Source: Caballeronia grimmiae (GTDB lineage: Bacteria > Pseudomonadota > Gammaproteobacteria > Burkholderiales > Burkholderiaceae). Taken from it: a stretch of 59,778 nucleotides of DNA. This document shows, in pieces, positions 26,565 through 35,112 of the stretch (the first letter of the stretch is position 1; each line of letters opens with the position of its first letter). The notes under the pieces were generated by a model. The model did no database searches. It was not told the DNA's origin and worked only from the letters and a program-made list of their open reading frames with translations. The translations under genes were made by a program, and so were the position numbers. The stretch covers positions 1 to 59,778 of the forward strand of contig NZ_JFHE01000034.1 in the NCBI RefSeq assembly GCF_000698555.1. Direction: 5' to 3'.

Positions 26565-27647
26565 ATGGCGATTCCATCGCGCAACGACGCCGCAACCGAC
26601 GCGACCGATCGCTCCCGCAAGCTTCAGCGCGCGGCATCGGCAGCGCTTTATACGGTCCTCGTGCTCATCGCGCTTTATACGGCGCGCACGTTCATCCCGG
26701 CTGTCGTGTGGGCCGTGGTGATCGCCATCGCGCTGTGGCCCGCGTTCGGCTGGCTCGAGCGCCGGCCTGTCTTCAGGCAGCGGCATACGCTGCTCGCCGT
26801 CCTGCTCACGCTTGCAATTGGCTTGCTATTCGTCGTGCCGTTTGGCGTCGTCGCGGCCCAGACGCTCGATGAAGCGCACGACACCATGCGCTGGTTTCAC
26901 GACGTGCTGAGAACCGGCATCCCGGTGCCCGCGTTCATCGATCATCTGCCGATGGGTTCGCAACAGGCCGCGCGCTGGTGGCACGACAATCTCGCGACGC
27001 CGCTCGAATCGTCGCCCGCCGTGAAGGGCCTGCATGGAGGCACGTTCGTCGCGATGACGCGGCACTTCGGCGGGCGCGTCGTGCACGGCTTCGTCACGTT
27101 CGGCTTCATGCTGATGACGCTTTTCTTCATCTTTCAGGCGGGCGCGAGGCTGGGCCGGCAGATGCTTGCGGGATCGAGCCGCGCGTTCGGCGCGGATGGC
27201 GCGGCGCTGCTGCAGCGCATGGCCGATGCCGTGCGCAGCACCGTCGTAGGGCTCGTGGTCGTGGGACTGGGGGAGGGCGCGCTGCTCGGCATCGCCTATG
27301 CGGTGACCGGCGTGCCGCACGCGACGCTGCTCGGCATGCTGACGGCCGTCGCGGCGATGCTGCCGTTCTGCGCGCCGATCGTCTTTCTCGGCTCCGCGCT
27401 ATGGCTGCTCGCGAACGGCTCGATGGCGGCGGCCGTGTGCGTCGCGATCTTCGGATTGGTCGTGGCGTTCGTGGCCGAGCACTTCGTGCGGCCGGCGCTT
27501 ATCGGCGGCACGACGCGCCTGCCGTTTCTGCTCGTGCTGTTCGGGATTCTGGGCGGCGCGGAGACGTTCGGGCTGATCGGGCTTTTCATCGGCCCGGCGC
27601 TGATGACGATACTCGTCGTGTTGTGGACCGACTGGGTGCGCGCCTGA
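26565..27647 (+). CDS. AI-2E/PerM-family membrane transporter
   Basis: A 360-residue protein with about seven to eight membrane segments. A paired N-terminal set (LYTVLVLIALYTARTFIPAVVWAVVIAIAL) is followed by a long soluble stretch (about 85-155), then the C-terminal membrane block with VGLGEGALLGIAYAVTGVPHATLLG, the GGTTRLP segment and a closing LIGLFIGPALMTILVVLW. This is the AI-2E_transport (TqsA/PerM/YdiK) layout. Members have been linked to autoinducer-2 export and Na+/H+ antiport, so the substrate here is not certain. It stands alone, with small spacers on both sides and no partner gene. Confidence 0.9.
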   Translation: MAIPSRNDAATDATDRSRKLQRAASAALYTVLVLIALYTARTFIPAVVWAVVIAIALWPAFGWLERRPVFRQRHTLLAVLLTLAIGLLFVVPFGVVAAQTLDEAHDTMRWFHDVLRTGIPVPAFIDHLPMGSQQAARWWHDNLATPLESSPAVKGLHGGTFVAMTRHFGGRVVHGFVTFGFMLMTLFFIFQAGARLGRQMLAGSSRAFGADGAALLQRMADAVRSTVVGLVVVGLGEGALLGIAYAVTGVPHATLLGMLTAVAAMLPFCAPIVFLGSALWLLANGSMAAAVCVAIFGLVVAFVAEHFVRPALIGGTTRLPFLLVLFGILGGAETFGLIGLFIGPALMTILVVLWTDWVRA

Positions 27648-27665
27648 TTCGGACTTGACCGCGCT

Positions 27666-27989
27666 CTAGTTCGCGCTCGACGCGTTGCCGCGTTCCTGCA
27701 CGCACACCCACGGCGATACCACGACCGCCCACAACTCCGGGTCGCGCGCCGCGAGATCGGCGGCGGTATCGGCCTGCACGCGTTCGATGAGGCCGGCGGA
27801 CAGCCATTGCGTGACCTGCTTCGTGTCGTCGCTGGCGACGGCTTCGGCTACGCTCACCAGATCGAGATCGCCCTTTACCCAGATCAGCACGCCCTTCGCG
27901 AAAAAACGCTCGAGTTCGGACCAGCCGATCTGCGCGGTTTCGGCAAGGAGCTTGACATAGAGCGGGCTGGGATTGACGGCGTCGGTCAT
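27666..27989 (-). CDS. DUF2288 family protein
   Basis: A 107-residue cytosolic protein from the ATG at 27989 (MTDAVNPSPLYVKL); the upstream frame extension to 28055 lies in a likely leader. The core LLAETAQIGWSELERFFAKGVLIWVKGDLDLVSVAEAVASDD matches in parts the DUF2288 pattern (ETA-x-I-x-W-x-EL-x-x-FFA-x-G, then a DLDLV element and QWL). Function is unknown for the family. No Cys pair or catalytic motif is preserved. It lies between the AI-2E transporter (convergent, 18 bp) and pcaG (same strand, upstream), and could be read through from pcaHG. Confidence 0.85.
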   Translation of the reverse strand: MTDAVNPSPLYVKLLAETAQIGWSELERFFAKGVLIWVKGDLDLVSVAEAVASDDTKQVTQWLSAGLIERVQADTAADLAARDPELWAVVVSPWVCVQERGNASSAN

Positions 27990-28074
27990 AACGGGATTGC
28001 GATAAAAACGAAAGGCGTCCGACACTATAGCGCAGTGCCGGACGCCTACGTTCATCGCGATTAAGCGATCAGGC

Positions 28075-28665
28075 TCAGAGATCGAAGAACACGGTCTCGT
28101 TCGGCCCGCGCAGATGAATGTCGAAGCGATACACCGTCGCGCCGGTATGCGCCTCGCGCTTTGCGATCAGCGTGTCACGGCGTTCGGCGGGCACGCTTTG
28201 CAGCACGGTGTCCTTCGCGTTGGCTTCGGTTTCGTCGTCGAAATAAAGGCGCGTGTAGGCGTGCAGCAGCATGCCGCGCATCAGCACGATGATGTCCAGA
28301 TGCGGCGCGCAATCGTCATCGGTCTTGCCGGGCTTCACCGTATCGACGACGAAACGCAGCTTCGGATCGGTGCCGGTACCCACGCGCGCAAAGCCACGAA
28401 ATGCCGTCTCGCGTGCTTCTTCGGGACTCTGCACGTAGCGGCCGCTGGCGTCGGCCTGCATGACTTCGATCAGCGCGTCGCCGACCGGCTTGCCTTCCGC
28501 GTCGTACACATTGCCGACGATGGAGATGTGCTCGCCCGGCACTTCGCGATCCGCCGCGGATGCCGTGAACAGGCTCTTCAGATCGAAGTTGTACTGCTCC
28601 GGCACGAGGCCGTAGGCGAAGTACGGGCCGACGGTCTGCGAGGGCGTTTGCTTGAGGGTCGTCAT
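28075..28665 (-). CDS. pcaG: Protocatechuate 3,4-dioxygenase alpha subunit
   Basis: A 196-residue intradiol dioxygenase subunit. With PcaH it forms the (alpha-beta) multimer that opens protocatechuate to beta-carboxymuconate. It starts TLKQTPSQTVGPYFAYGL, then HISIVGNVYDAEGKPVGDALIEVMQADASGRY, the beta-sandwich core of the family. The C-terminus ends in YRFDIHLRGPNETVFFDL. The alpha subunit lacks the full iron site but contributes to the substrate pocket. It follows pcaH by 4 bp on the same strand, so the two are translated together. pcaB, pcaC, pcaD and the later beta-ketoadipate genes are not in the window. Confidence 0.95.
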   Translation of the reverse strand: MTTLKQTPSQTVGPYFAYGLVPEQYNFDLKSLFTASAADREVPGEHISIVGNVYDAEGKPVGDALIEVMQADASGRYVQSPEEARETAFRGFARVGTGTDPKLRFVVDTVKPGKTDDDCAPHLDIIVLMRGMLLHAYTRLYFDDETEANAKDTVLQSVPAERRDTLIAKREAHTGATVYRFDIHLRGPNETVFFDL

Positions 28666-28669
28666 GTCT

Positions 28670-29371
28670 TCACTCCGTCGGGGTCTGGTCCGGGCCGCGC
28701 AGCACGATGTCGAATTCGTAGCCGAGCGCGTAGTTTTCCTGCGTCGTATCGATGGAGAAACGCGACACGAGCCGCTGGCGCGCGTGCTCGGGAATGCCCT
28801 GATAGATCGGATCGAGTTCGAGCAGCGGATCGCCGGGGAAGTACATTTGCGTCACGAGACGCGAGCCGAAGTATTCGCCAAACAGCGAGAAGTGGATATG
28901 GTTCGGACGCCACGCGTTCGGATGATTGCCCCACGGATACGCGCCCGGCTTGACCGTCATGAAGCGATAGCGGCCTTCGTTGTCCGTCAGGCAGCGGCCC
29001 GCGCCGAGGAAGTTCGGATCGAGCGGCGCGTCGTGCTGATCGGCCTTGTGGACGTAGCGCCCGGCGGCGTTCGCCTGCCAGACTTCCACGAGCGTATTGC
29101 GCACCGGACGTCCGCCCTCGTCGAGCACGCGGCCCGTCACGATGATGCGCTCGCCGAGCGGCTCGCCGTTCTTCGCGGCATTGCGCGTAAGGTCGTTGTC
29201 GAGCGCGCCGAGGTCGTCCGCGCCGTAGACGGGCACGCGGCGATTGCGCAGGTTTTCCTTCAGCGGGATCAGCGGCAGCGACGGGCTGCGCGAAACCGAC
29301 GACCGGTAGCCCGGCGACAGATACGGCGGGTGCGAGGCCCAGTCGCGCGGCGTGAGGATGGGGGACGTCAT
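28670..29371 (-). CDS. pcaH: Protocatechuate 3,4-dioxygenase beta subunit
   Basis: A 233-residue catalytic subunit carrying the non-haem Fe(III). The N-terminus PILTPRDWASHPPYLSPGYRSS and the central RVLDEGGRPVRNTLVEVWQANAAGRYVHK are typical of PcaH. The iron ligands are visible: a Tyr in GRYRFMTVKPGAYPW (two Tyr are candidates) and the paired His in RPNHIHFSLFG. Length is as expected. pcaG follows at once. The LysR-type gene pcaQ diverges from it across a 112-bp spacer, where the shared promoters must lie. The reaction feeds the beta-ketoadipate pathway, in which plant-derived aromatics are oxidised to TCA intermediates. Confidence 0.96.
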   Translation of the reverse strand: MTSPILTPRDWASHPPYLSPGYRSSVSRSPSLPLIPLKENLRNRRVPVYGADDLGALDNDLTRNAAKNGEPLGERIIVTGRVLDEGGRPVRNTLVEVWQANAAGRYVHKADQHDAPLDPNFLGAGRCLTDNEGRYRFMTVKPGAYPWGNHPNAWRPNHIHFSLFGEYFGSRLVTQMYFPGDPLLELDPIYQGIPEHARQRLVSRFSIDTTQENYALGYEFDIVLRGPDQTPTE

Positions 29372-29425
29372 GTCACTGTCTCCTGATGTTGTGACGTGAA
29401 TAGGATATTTCTGGCGGCTACTTTA

Positions 29426-29438
29426 TCGAACGCATCGA
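29426..29438. promoter_or_regulatory. Dyad in the pcaH-pcaQ spacer
   Basis: Inverted repeat tcga-acgca-tcga within the AT-rich spacer 29372-29483. It is short and has no T-N11-A core that I would insist on. A PcaQ consensus dyad (TAACC-N4-GGTTA) is not obvious in this spacer. Confidence 0.25.
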
Positions 29439-29483
29439 GTTATGGAAAATGATGTTTTGTGCGTCAATACATAACGGCTCGTC

Positions 29484-30422
29484 ATGGATACCGACTTCAC
29501 GAATACGCGCGTCAAGTTCCGTCATCTGCAGTGCTTTCTCGCCGTCACGCAGCTCGGCAGCGTGCAACGCGCGGCGGATAGCCTGTCGATCACGCAGCCG
29601 GCGGTATCGAAGACAATCGGGGAGCTCGAATCCATTCTAGGCGTGCGCCTGTTCGAGCGTGGACGGCGCGGCGCGGTTCCGACGCGCGAAGGGCGGCTCT
29701 TCGCGCCGCATGCGAGCGCGTGCGTGGCGTCGCTGCGCGAAGGCGTCGACATGTTGCTGCGGGAGCGCGGCGACATGCCGGGCGCAGTGTCCATCGGCGT
29801 GCTGCCGACCGTCGCCAATGCGCTGCTGCCGCCCGCGTTCGCTGCGTTCCGGCAGCAGTGGCCCGCGATTTCGCTGAGCGTCGCGACCGATTCGAACGCA
29901 TCGTTGCTGGAAAAGCTCAAGGCGGGCGACGTCGATCTGGTCGTCGGGCGGCTGTCCGAACCGGAAGCGATGCACGGCCTTTCTTTCGAGCAGATTTATC
30001 GCGAGCCGCTTGCGGTCGTCGTGCGCCGCGACCATCCGCTCGCGTTCGAGACGCCGCTCACGCCGGCGCTGCTCGCGCGCTTCGCGATCGTCGTGCCGCC
30101 GTTCGGCACGCTGATCCGACAGTCCGCCGAAAGCGTGCTGACCGCGTTCGGCGCGCATGCGCTGTCGGCGCTGGTCGAAACGTTGTCGGTATCGCTCGGG
30201 CGCTCGCTTGCGCTTCATAACGACGCCGTCTGGTTCGTGCCCGCCGGCGCGGTCGAGCACGATATCGCGCTCGGGCTGCTGACCGCGCTGCCGATGCCCT
30301 TCGCCGGCACCGACGAGCCCATCGGCCTGATCCGGCGCAATGACGCGGCGCGCACGCCCGTCGAGGAATCGCTCGTCGATGCCATCCGCGAAGCGGGCCG
30401 CTCCCGTGCGGCGACCAAGTAA
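29484..30422 (+). CDS. pcaQ: LysR-type regulator of protocatechuate genes
   Basis: A 312-residue LysR regulator. HTH at about residues 8-65: VKFRHLQCFLAVTQLGSVQRAADSLSITQPAVSKTIGELE. The effector domain (about 95-300) opens with GAVSIGVLPTVANALLPPAF and includes VDLVVGRLSEPEAMHGLSFEQIYREPL. Its place, divergent from pcaHG with a 112-bp spacer, and the RFRHLQCF-type opening identify it as PcaQ, the activator that senses beta-carboxymuconate-type intermediates in alpha- and beta-proteobacteria. The gene is preceded by a normal spacer and followed by about 200 bp without a gene before the response regulator. Confidence 0.88.
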   Translation: MDTDFTNTRVKFRHLQCFLAVTQLGSVQRAADSLSITQPAVSKTIGELESILGVRLFERGRRGAVPTREGRLFAPHASACVASLREGVDMLLRERGDMPGAVSIGVLPTVANALLPPAFAAFRQQWPAISLSVATDSNASLLEKLKAGDVDLVVGRLSEPEAMHGLSFEQIYREPLAVVVRRDHPLAFETPLTPALLARFAIVVPPFGTLIRQSAESVLTAFGAHALSALVETLSVSLGRSLALHNDAVWFVPAGAVEHDIALGLLTALPMPFAGTDEPIGLIRRNDAARTPVEESLVDAIREAGRSRAATK

Positions 30423-30625
30423 GCGCCCCGCACGCCCAATTGACCGACGCCCATGGACGGCCCGCGGCTTGCTCAAGCAGCATTTACCGCGCACGTTTGG
30501 CGCGAACACAATACTATGACGAAAGACAGCGAAAGGACGCGATCGGCAACGAAAGGAGCCGTTGGCGGTCACACCGCACGTTGCCGCCGTATCTGCCCGC
30601 TCCCAACCGCGCCCGCCCCGCCTGC

Positions 30626-30997
30626 ATGATGAAGACCGTACTGCTCGTCGACGACGACCCCGCCACCATCGAAGCCTGGTCCCTCTGCATGCAAGGCGAG
30701 GATTGCACCGTCCTGAGCGCGGCGGACGGCAACGGAGCGTTGTCGATATTGGGCGAGCAGCGGGTGGATATCGTCGTGTCGGACTGGGTGATGCCGGGGC
30801 TAGGCGGCGCGCTGCTTTGCCAGACGATGAAGAACGACGCGGCGCTCGCGCACATTCCTTTTCTGATGATTTCGGGGCATCCGAATCCGCCCGCGTTCGT
30901 CAGCTACGACGGCTATCTGCGCAAGCCGGTGGACTTCGAAACGCTGGTCGCGGCGGTCAACCGGCTGTGCGCGGCCAAGAAGCGGCCGTTGTACTGA
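30626..30997 (+). CDS. Single-domain response regulator
   Basis: A 123-residue stand-alone receiver. Two adjacent ATGs (30626 and 30629) are possible starts; the receiver fold begins right after (KTVLLVDDDPATIEAW). Acidic residues Asp9-11, phosphoacceptor Asp53 in VVSDWVMPG, a Ser in LMISGHP and the conserved Lys in LRKPVD complete the phosphorylation site. There is no output domain. Such CheY-like proteins act by protein-protein contact or as phosphorelay intermediates. No kinase is adjacent. The nearest signalling genes are the two cyclic-di-GMP genes downstream, so a link is possible but unsupported. The frame runs back to 30440, but that stretch looks non-coding. Confidence 0.9.
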   Translation: MMKTVLLVDDDPATIEAWSLCMQGEDCTVLSAADGNGALSILGEQRVDIVVSDWVMPGLGGALLCQTMKNDAALAHIPFLMISGHPNPPAFVSYDGYLRKPVDFETLVAAVNRLCAAKKRPLY

Positions 30998-31006
30998 CGC
31001 GTAGCG

Positions 31007-31720
31007 TCAGCGCAATTCGGCGAGCGCGTCGTCCATCTGCGCCTGCGCAAGCCGGTTCAATTCCTGCGGGACATCGCATTCGAGCGGCAGCGGCGGCGTG
31101 ACGATCACGCGGATATGCCCGCCGTGGTCCGGCCAGCCCTTCGCGGGCCATACCTTCCCCGCATCATGGACGACCGGCACCACCGGCACTTTCGTCGCGC
31201 AGGCGAGCCGCACGCCGCCCGATGCGAGCTTGAGCGGCGCATCGTGGGCGACGCGCGTGCCTTCGGGAAAGATGACGACGGCATCGCCCTTCTTGAGCCG
31301 CGCCGCGCATTCGCGGGTGACCGCCTGATGCGCCTGGCGGATCGAGCCGCGATCCAGATGCACCATGTCGAGCCCGCGCAGCACCCAGCCGAAGAACGGG
31401 ATGTTCATCAATTCGCGCTTGAACACGAAGCTGATGCGGCGCGGAAACAGCGCCATGAACGCGAGCGTCTCCCACGTCGATTCGTGGCGGCTCAGAATGA
31501 TGAACGGACCGTCAGGCAGATGCTCCAGCCCTTCGACCGAGGTCGTCACGCCGGCGATGACGCGCATCATCGCGACCATCGCGCGGCACCAGAGCTTCGC
31601 GAGCCAGTAGCGGCCATTGCGGCCGACGAACGGAAAGAGCGGCAGGATCAGGATCGACCAGACGGTGCCGCTGCCGAGCAGGTAGGTGGCGAACAGCCAC
31701 TTGACGAGTGTGCGGCGCAT
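31007..31720 (-). CDS. 1-Acyl-sn-glycerol-3-phosphate acyltransferase-type (PlsC family)
   Basis: A 237-residue membrane-associated acyltransferase. The ATG at 31720 (MRRTLVKWLFATYLLG) gives a hydrophobic N-terminus; the longer frame to 32344 runs opposite the iminopeptidase gene and is not credible. PlsC motifs: block I reads SRHESTWET, so the usual HX4D is HX4E here. Block II is VHLDRGSIRQAHQA. Block III is VVIFPEGTRVAHDAPLKLASGG, with the expected FPEGTR. Block IV is VPVVPVVHDAG. The Glu variant in block I also occurs in other proteobacterial members. It would transfer an acyl group to lysophosphatidate or a related lysolipid. It converges with the response regulator (9 bp between stops). 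Confidence 0.88.
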   Translation of the reverse strand: MRRTLVKWLFATYLLGSGTVWSILILPLFPFVGRNGRYWLAKLWCRAMVAMMRVIAGVTTSVEGLEHLPDGPFIILSRHESTWETLAFMALFPRRISFVFKRELMNIPFFGWVLRGLDMVHLDRGSIRQAHQAVTRECAARLKKGDAVVIFPEGTRVAHDAPLKLASGGVRLACATKVPVVPVVHDAGKVWPAKGWPDHGGHIRVIVTPPLPLECDVPQELNRLAQAQMDDALAELR

Positions 31721-31860
31721 CGGGCTTGGCGGAATGAGAGTCAAGGATGAGTGGCGGGCAAGCCGCAAGCATAGCGTATCGCTCTTTCGGGAGCTTTCAT
31801 GCGCCGGCCACCGGGCGATGCAACAATGGCGGCGAGCGACATTCAAGGAGAACACGCGCG

Positions 31861-32832
31861 ATGGATCAACAGCCGGTGACATTCGACGAAGGCATGCTCG
31901 ACGTAGGCGATGGACACTCGATCTACTGGCGCGCGCAAGGCCCCCGCGACGCGCCCGCGATGCTGGTCGTGCACGGCGGACCCGGCGGCGCGATGAACGT
32001 GAAGTGGGCCGAAGCGCTCGAGCCCGAAGCGTGGCGGGTCGTTTTCTTCGATCAGCGCGGGTGCGGCAAATCGAAGCCTTTCGGCAGGCTCGAACACAAC
32101 GGCATCGACGCGCTCGTCGGCGACATGGAAAAGCTGCGCGTCGCGCTCGACATCGAACGATGGGCGATCTTCGGCGGCTCGTGGGGCACGACGCTCGGGC
32201 TCGCGTACGGCGTCGCGCATCCGGAGCGATGCACCGGCTTTCTGCTTCGCGGCGTGTTTCTCGCGCGCCGGGAGGATATCGACTGGTTCCTGTGGGACGT
32301 GCGCCGCGTGTTTCCGGAGGCGCATCGCGCGTTTCTCGATGCAATCGAGGCGGCGTGCGGCAAGCGCCCCGCCAGCGGGCAGGACATCCTGACGATGACC
32401 GAAGCGCCGCTCGCGCGTTTCGACGAAGCCGGCGCGAAGCTGGCGCGCGCGTGGACGCTGTACGAGACGACGCTTTCCGTCGTCAACAAGCCGGCGACGG
32501 AACCCGCCGACCAGGACAAGCGCCCGAGCGCCGAGGCGAACGCCGCCGCTGTCTCGATGGCGCTGCTCGAGCGGCACTACATGGCGAACGAGTTGCCGCC
32601 CGCGCCGCTGTTGCCGGGCGTCGCGCGCATCGCGCATCTGCCGTGCCGCCTCGTGCATGGCCGCTTCGACATGGTCTGCACGGCGGATCAGGCCGTGGAG
32701 CTAGCCGCGCACTGGCCGGGCGCGGAACTGGCCGTCGTCAGCGGGGCGGGGCACTGGACCTTCGAGCCGGGCAATCTGGCGGCGCTGCGGGCCGGCGCGC
32801 AGGCGCTGTACGGCCTGATCGCGAAGGCGTGA
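31861..32832 (+). CDS. pip: Proline iminopeptidase (prolyl aminopeptidase)
   Basis: A 323-residue alpha/beta hydrolase of peptidase family S33 that removes N-terminal proline from peptides. AAGGAG upstream supports the ATG at 31861 (MDQQPVTFDE). Landmarks: oxyanion motif HGGPGGAMN, the strongly conserved FFDQRGCGKSKP, nucleophile Ser107 in GGSWGTTL, the acid Asp in HGRFDMVC and the catalytic His in SGAGHWTFEPGN. Length and order of motifs are normal for the family. It is divergent from the PlsC gene by about 140 bp and followed, 30 bp later, by a convergent EAL-domain gene. The enzyme is cytosolic. There is no signal peptide. Confidence 0.94.
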   Translation: MDQQPVTFDEGMLDVGDGHSIYWRAQGPRDAPAMLVVHGGPGGAMNVKWAEALEPEAWRVVFFDQRGCGKSKPFGRLEHNGIDALVGDMEKLRVALDIERWAIFGGSWGTTLGLAYGVAHPERCTGFLLRGVFLARREDIDWFLWDVRRVFPEAHRAFLDAIEAACGKRPASGQDILTMTEAPLARFDEAGAKLARAWTLYETTLSVVNKPATEPADQDKRPSAEANAAAVSMALLERHYMANELPPAPLLPGVARIAHLPCRLVHGRFDMVCTADQAVELAAHWPGAELAVVSGAGHWTFEPGNLAALRAGAQALYGLIAKA

Positions 32833-32862
32833 CGCGTCAGCGCGCTTAGGGCAGCAGCGCGC

Positions 32863-34101
32863 TCAGGGCAGCAGCGTCGGCGCGGCGTCCGAAAGACGCC
32901 GCCAGTCGAGATCGGCGCCGACGACGATCGTGTGACCGCCGCGCTGCGTCGCGATGGTGAGCGTCACGCATAGCGACGTGCCGGTGACCGACAGATACGG
33001 CGCGCTCGTGATGATCTGTTGGGGCCGCGCGCAGGCATCGACGAAATAGCCGCGATTGTCCCAGCGGCCAGTCGATGCATCCGCAATCGGCGCAAAGCGT
33101 TCGCTGCGCCGCCGCTCGCCCGCGCCCCGCAGCGTCGGATTGAACTGGCGGCCGGCTTCATCGAGGAAAAAGCAGCTTACGGTGGCCGGCAGCGCGAGTA
33201 TTTCCACGCACGCCGCCTCCATGCTTGCGCCGCCCGCAATCCGTCTCGCGGCCTGTGAAAGATTCGCGCGATACGGCATCAGCAGCAAATCCGCAGCGAG
33301 GCGTTCGTTGCGGCGCGCCTGCGCGAGCAGGTCGAATGCGTCTTCGAAGAGCGGCGTGGCCGTGCCATGCGGGGCGAGACCCTCGCACGGTTTGCCGAAC
33401 AGAAAGCCCTGCACGAAATCGACGTTGGCGCGCGCCGCGAGCAGCAGGTCGTCGCTGGTCTCGATGCCTTCCGCGACCACGAACATGCCCGACTGATGCA
33501 AGAGTTCGACGAGCTTCGGCATCAGCGCATCGCGCAGATGGGCGTGCTTCTGGGCGCTCTGCGCACGCACCAGACTGCGGTCGAGCTTGACGATGTCCGG
33601 CCGCAGCGTCAGCAAGCGGTCGATGTTGGAATGTCCCGCGCCGAAATCGTCGACGGCGACGAGAAAGCCCTGCGCGCGGAACGATCGCGTCGCGCTCGCG
33701 ATGCGCTCCACGTCCGTGCCGCCCGACTCCAGCACTTCGATCACGAGCTGCTCGGGCGCAAGGCCGGCGTCGCGGGTGAGCGCCGCCAGTTCCCTTGCGT
33801 AGCCGGCGTGGGTGAACGTGGCCGGGTTCATATTGACGAACAGCCAGTGCGCGGCAGGCAGGCGCGTCGCCGCGTTGCGCAGGTGCGTCAGATGGCTCAT
33901 GCGGTCGAGTTCGCTGAGCGTGCCGGCGACGATCGCGCGCGCGAACAGATCGAACGGGCCGATCAGCGGGCCGTCGCGCATGCCGATCGGCCGGCCGCGC
34001 AAGAGCGCCTCATAGCCGATTGTGCGTTGGTGGGGAAGACTGTAAATCGGCTGGAGATGCGTCGAGAGCGCGATCCCGTCGACAATTCCGTCGCCCGGCA
34101 T
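32863..34101 (-). CDS. EAL-domain cyclic-di-GMP phosphodiesterase with C-terminal sensory region
   Basis: About 412 residues from the ATG at 34101 (MPGDGIVDGIALSTHLQPIYSL); a GTG at 34173 would add 24 residues. Neither has a clear Shine-Dalgarno. The EAL domain (about 10-240) keeps its catalytic set: Glu in YEALLRG, Asn in WLFVNMNP, Glu in VIEVLES, the Asp pair in AVDDFGAGHSN, Lys in IVKLDRS, Glu in VVAEGIET and Gln in FVQGFLFGKP. It should hydrolyse cyclic-di-GMP to pGpG. The C-terminal part (about 250-412; CFFLDEAGRQFNP, YFVDACARPQQIITSAPYLS) looks like a PAS/Cache-type sensor placed after the EAL domain. No GGDEF or membrane segment is present. The terminus may sense a ligand and gate the EAL domain; that is inference. 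Confidence 0.88.
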   Translation of the reverse strand: MPGDGIVDGIALSTHLQPIYSLPHQRTIGYEALLRGRPIGMRDGPLIGPFDLFARAIVAGTLSELDRMSHLTHLRNAATRLPAAHWLFVNMNPATFTHAGYARELAALTRDAGLAPEQLVIEVLESGGTDVERIASATRSFRAQGFLVAVDDFGAGHSNIDRLLTLRPDIVKLDRSLVRAQSAQKHAHLRDALMPKLVELLHQSGMFVVAEGIETSDDLLLAARANVDFVQGFLFGKPCEGLAPHGTATPLFEDAFDLLAQARRNERLAADLLLMPYRANLSQAARRIAGGASMEAACVEILALPATVSCFFLDEAGRQFNPTLRGAGERRRSERFAPIADASTGRWDNRGYFVDACARPQQIITSAPYLSVTGTSLCVTLTIATQRGGHTIVVGADLDWRRLSDAAPTLLP

Positions 34102-34372
34102 CAGCACGTGCGCATCCGCTGGCGCTGCACACGGCGGGCGGGCGCGGGCCGAAGACAGCAAGGGACAGCACACGGATCGATGAACGGCAGCACGGCAGTG
34201 ACGCGAGCATGAGAGGGCGATGATCCCGTTATCGGCCTGTAGCTGGCGAACTTGAGCGGGTTAGGCGGTGCGCATCGTGCATCCTATTATTAGGTTGCGG
34301 TGATACGATCGCGCTGCACCCTGAGCCGCGCGTGGCTCGTCGAATCTGCGTTGAACTTCAAGAGAGACATCG

Positions 34373-34795
34373 ATGGCGCAACAGAAAACCAATCCCAAAC
34401 TCGAGCAGGCGCTGACGCGCGGCGACCTCGCGATCCGTCAGGCCAATTCGGGCCGCGCCACCGCGGTGCTACGAGCGCTCGGCAAGATGATCGTCGAGGC
34501 ATCGTCGACGATCGGCGTCGAAGCGCACGTCGTGATCCATGACGGCGACAAGATCTACGATCCGGCAGACGGCGTATGGCCGCAGCAACTGCTGATCTCG
34601 CTCGACGGGCCGGTGGAAGACAACGACCCGGACGAGATCCGCACGGTCACGCTGCTCGCCGACACGCCCGGCACGGTCTTTCGTTGCGAATGGCAGCGCG
34701 CGGACGGCAACCTCGGGCGGCAGGAAGGCCGGCCGCTCGCGATGGTCGCGTTCATCACCGACGTCGACATTCCCTGGCTCGACGAAGAAGACTGA
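34373..34795 (+). CDS. Hypothetical protein, unknown function
   Basis: A 140-residue acidic soluble protein starting MAQQKTNPKLEQALTRGD. AGAGAGA just upstream (34360s) is an acceptable ribosome-binding site. A helical N-terminus (to about residue 45) is followed by a strand-rich region (VIHDGDKIYDPADGVW, FRCEWQRADGNL). It ends with a very acidic tail (DVDIPWLDEED). No family, metal site or membrane segment is recognised. The gene sits between two cyclic-di-GMP genes; the EAL gene is divergent from it, and the GGDEF-EAL gene follows on the same strand after about 320 bp. A functional link is possible but not shown. Confidence 0.72.
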   Translation: MAQQKTNPKLEQALTRGDLAIRQANSGRATAVLRALGKMIVEASSTIGVEAHVVIHDGDKIYDPADGVWPQQLLISLDGPVEDNDPDEIRTVTLLADTPGTVFRCEWQRADGNLGRQEGRPLAMVAFITDVDIPWLDEED

Positions 34796-34950
34796 AATCG
34801 CCCGTTGTGACGGTGCACGGTCGTACTAGTCGACTGCCATTTCTCAACAACTTAGCCGAAAAGTGTGCGGCGGCGCACCTTTCGGACGCCCCAGCGCAAT
34901 CTCCAGATTTATCTTTTGGGCGGGAACCGGTAGGATGCCCTAAGGCACCG

Positions 34951-34979
34951 ACGGTTGCGGTCGTCCATGACGCAACCGT
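34951..34979. promoter_or_regulatory. 9-bp inverted repeat in the 317-bp spacer 34796-35112
   Basis: Perfect arms acggttgcg/cgcaaccgt with an 11-base spacer, no T-run on either side. It may be an operator or a leader stem for the GGDEF-EAL gene. The rest of the spacer shows nothing I can assign; it does not match the GEMM cyclic-di-GMP riboswitch that I looked for. Confidence 0.35.
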
Positions 34980-35112
34980 GTCAGGCATGCAGCACCAAAG
35001 CGAATAGCAAAGGCAAATAAGCCGAAAGCAGCGATGACGGGGCACCTCGCTCATCGCTGCCGTCCTGCGCTGGTGCAACGTGATGCGCGGCGTGAACGGG
35101 GGTTGTCCAGGT

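Noticed and set aside
31721..32344. N-terminal extension of the PlsC-type frame
   Set aside because: It lies opposite the proline iminopeptidase gene and is Arg-rich with no domain. The hydrophobic PlsC N-terminus begins at 31720.
34796..35112. GEMM-type cyclic-di-GMP riboswitch before the GGDEF-EAL gene
   Set aside because: I looked for the conserved GGGCAAACC and ACGCAAAGCC-like elements and did not see them in order.
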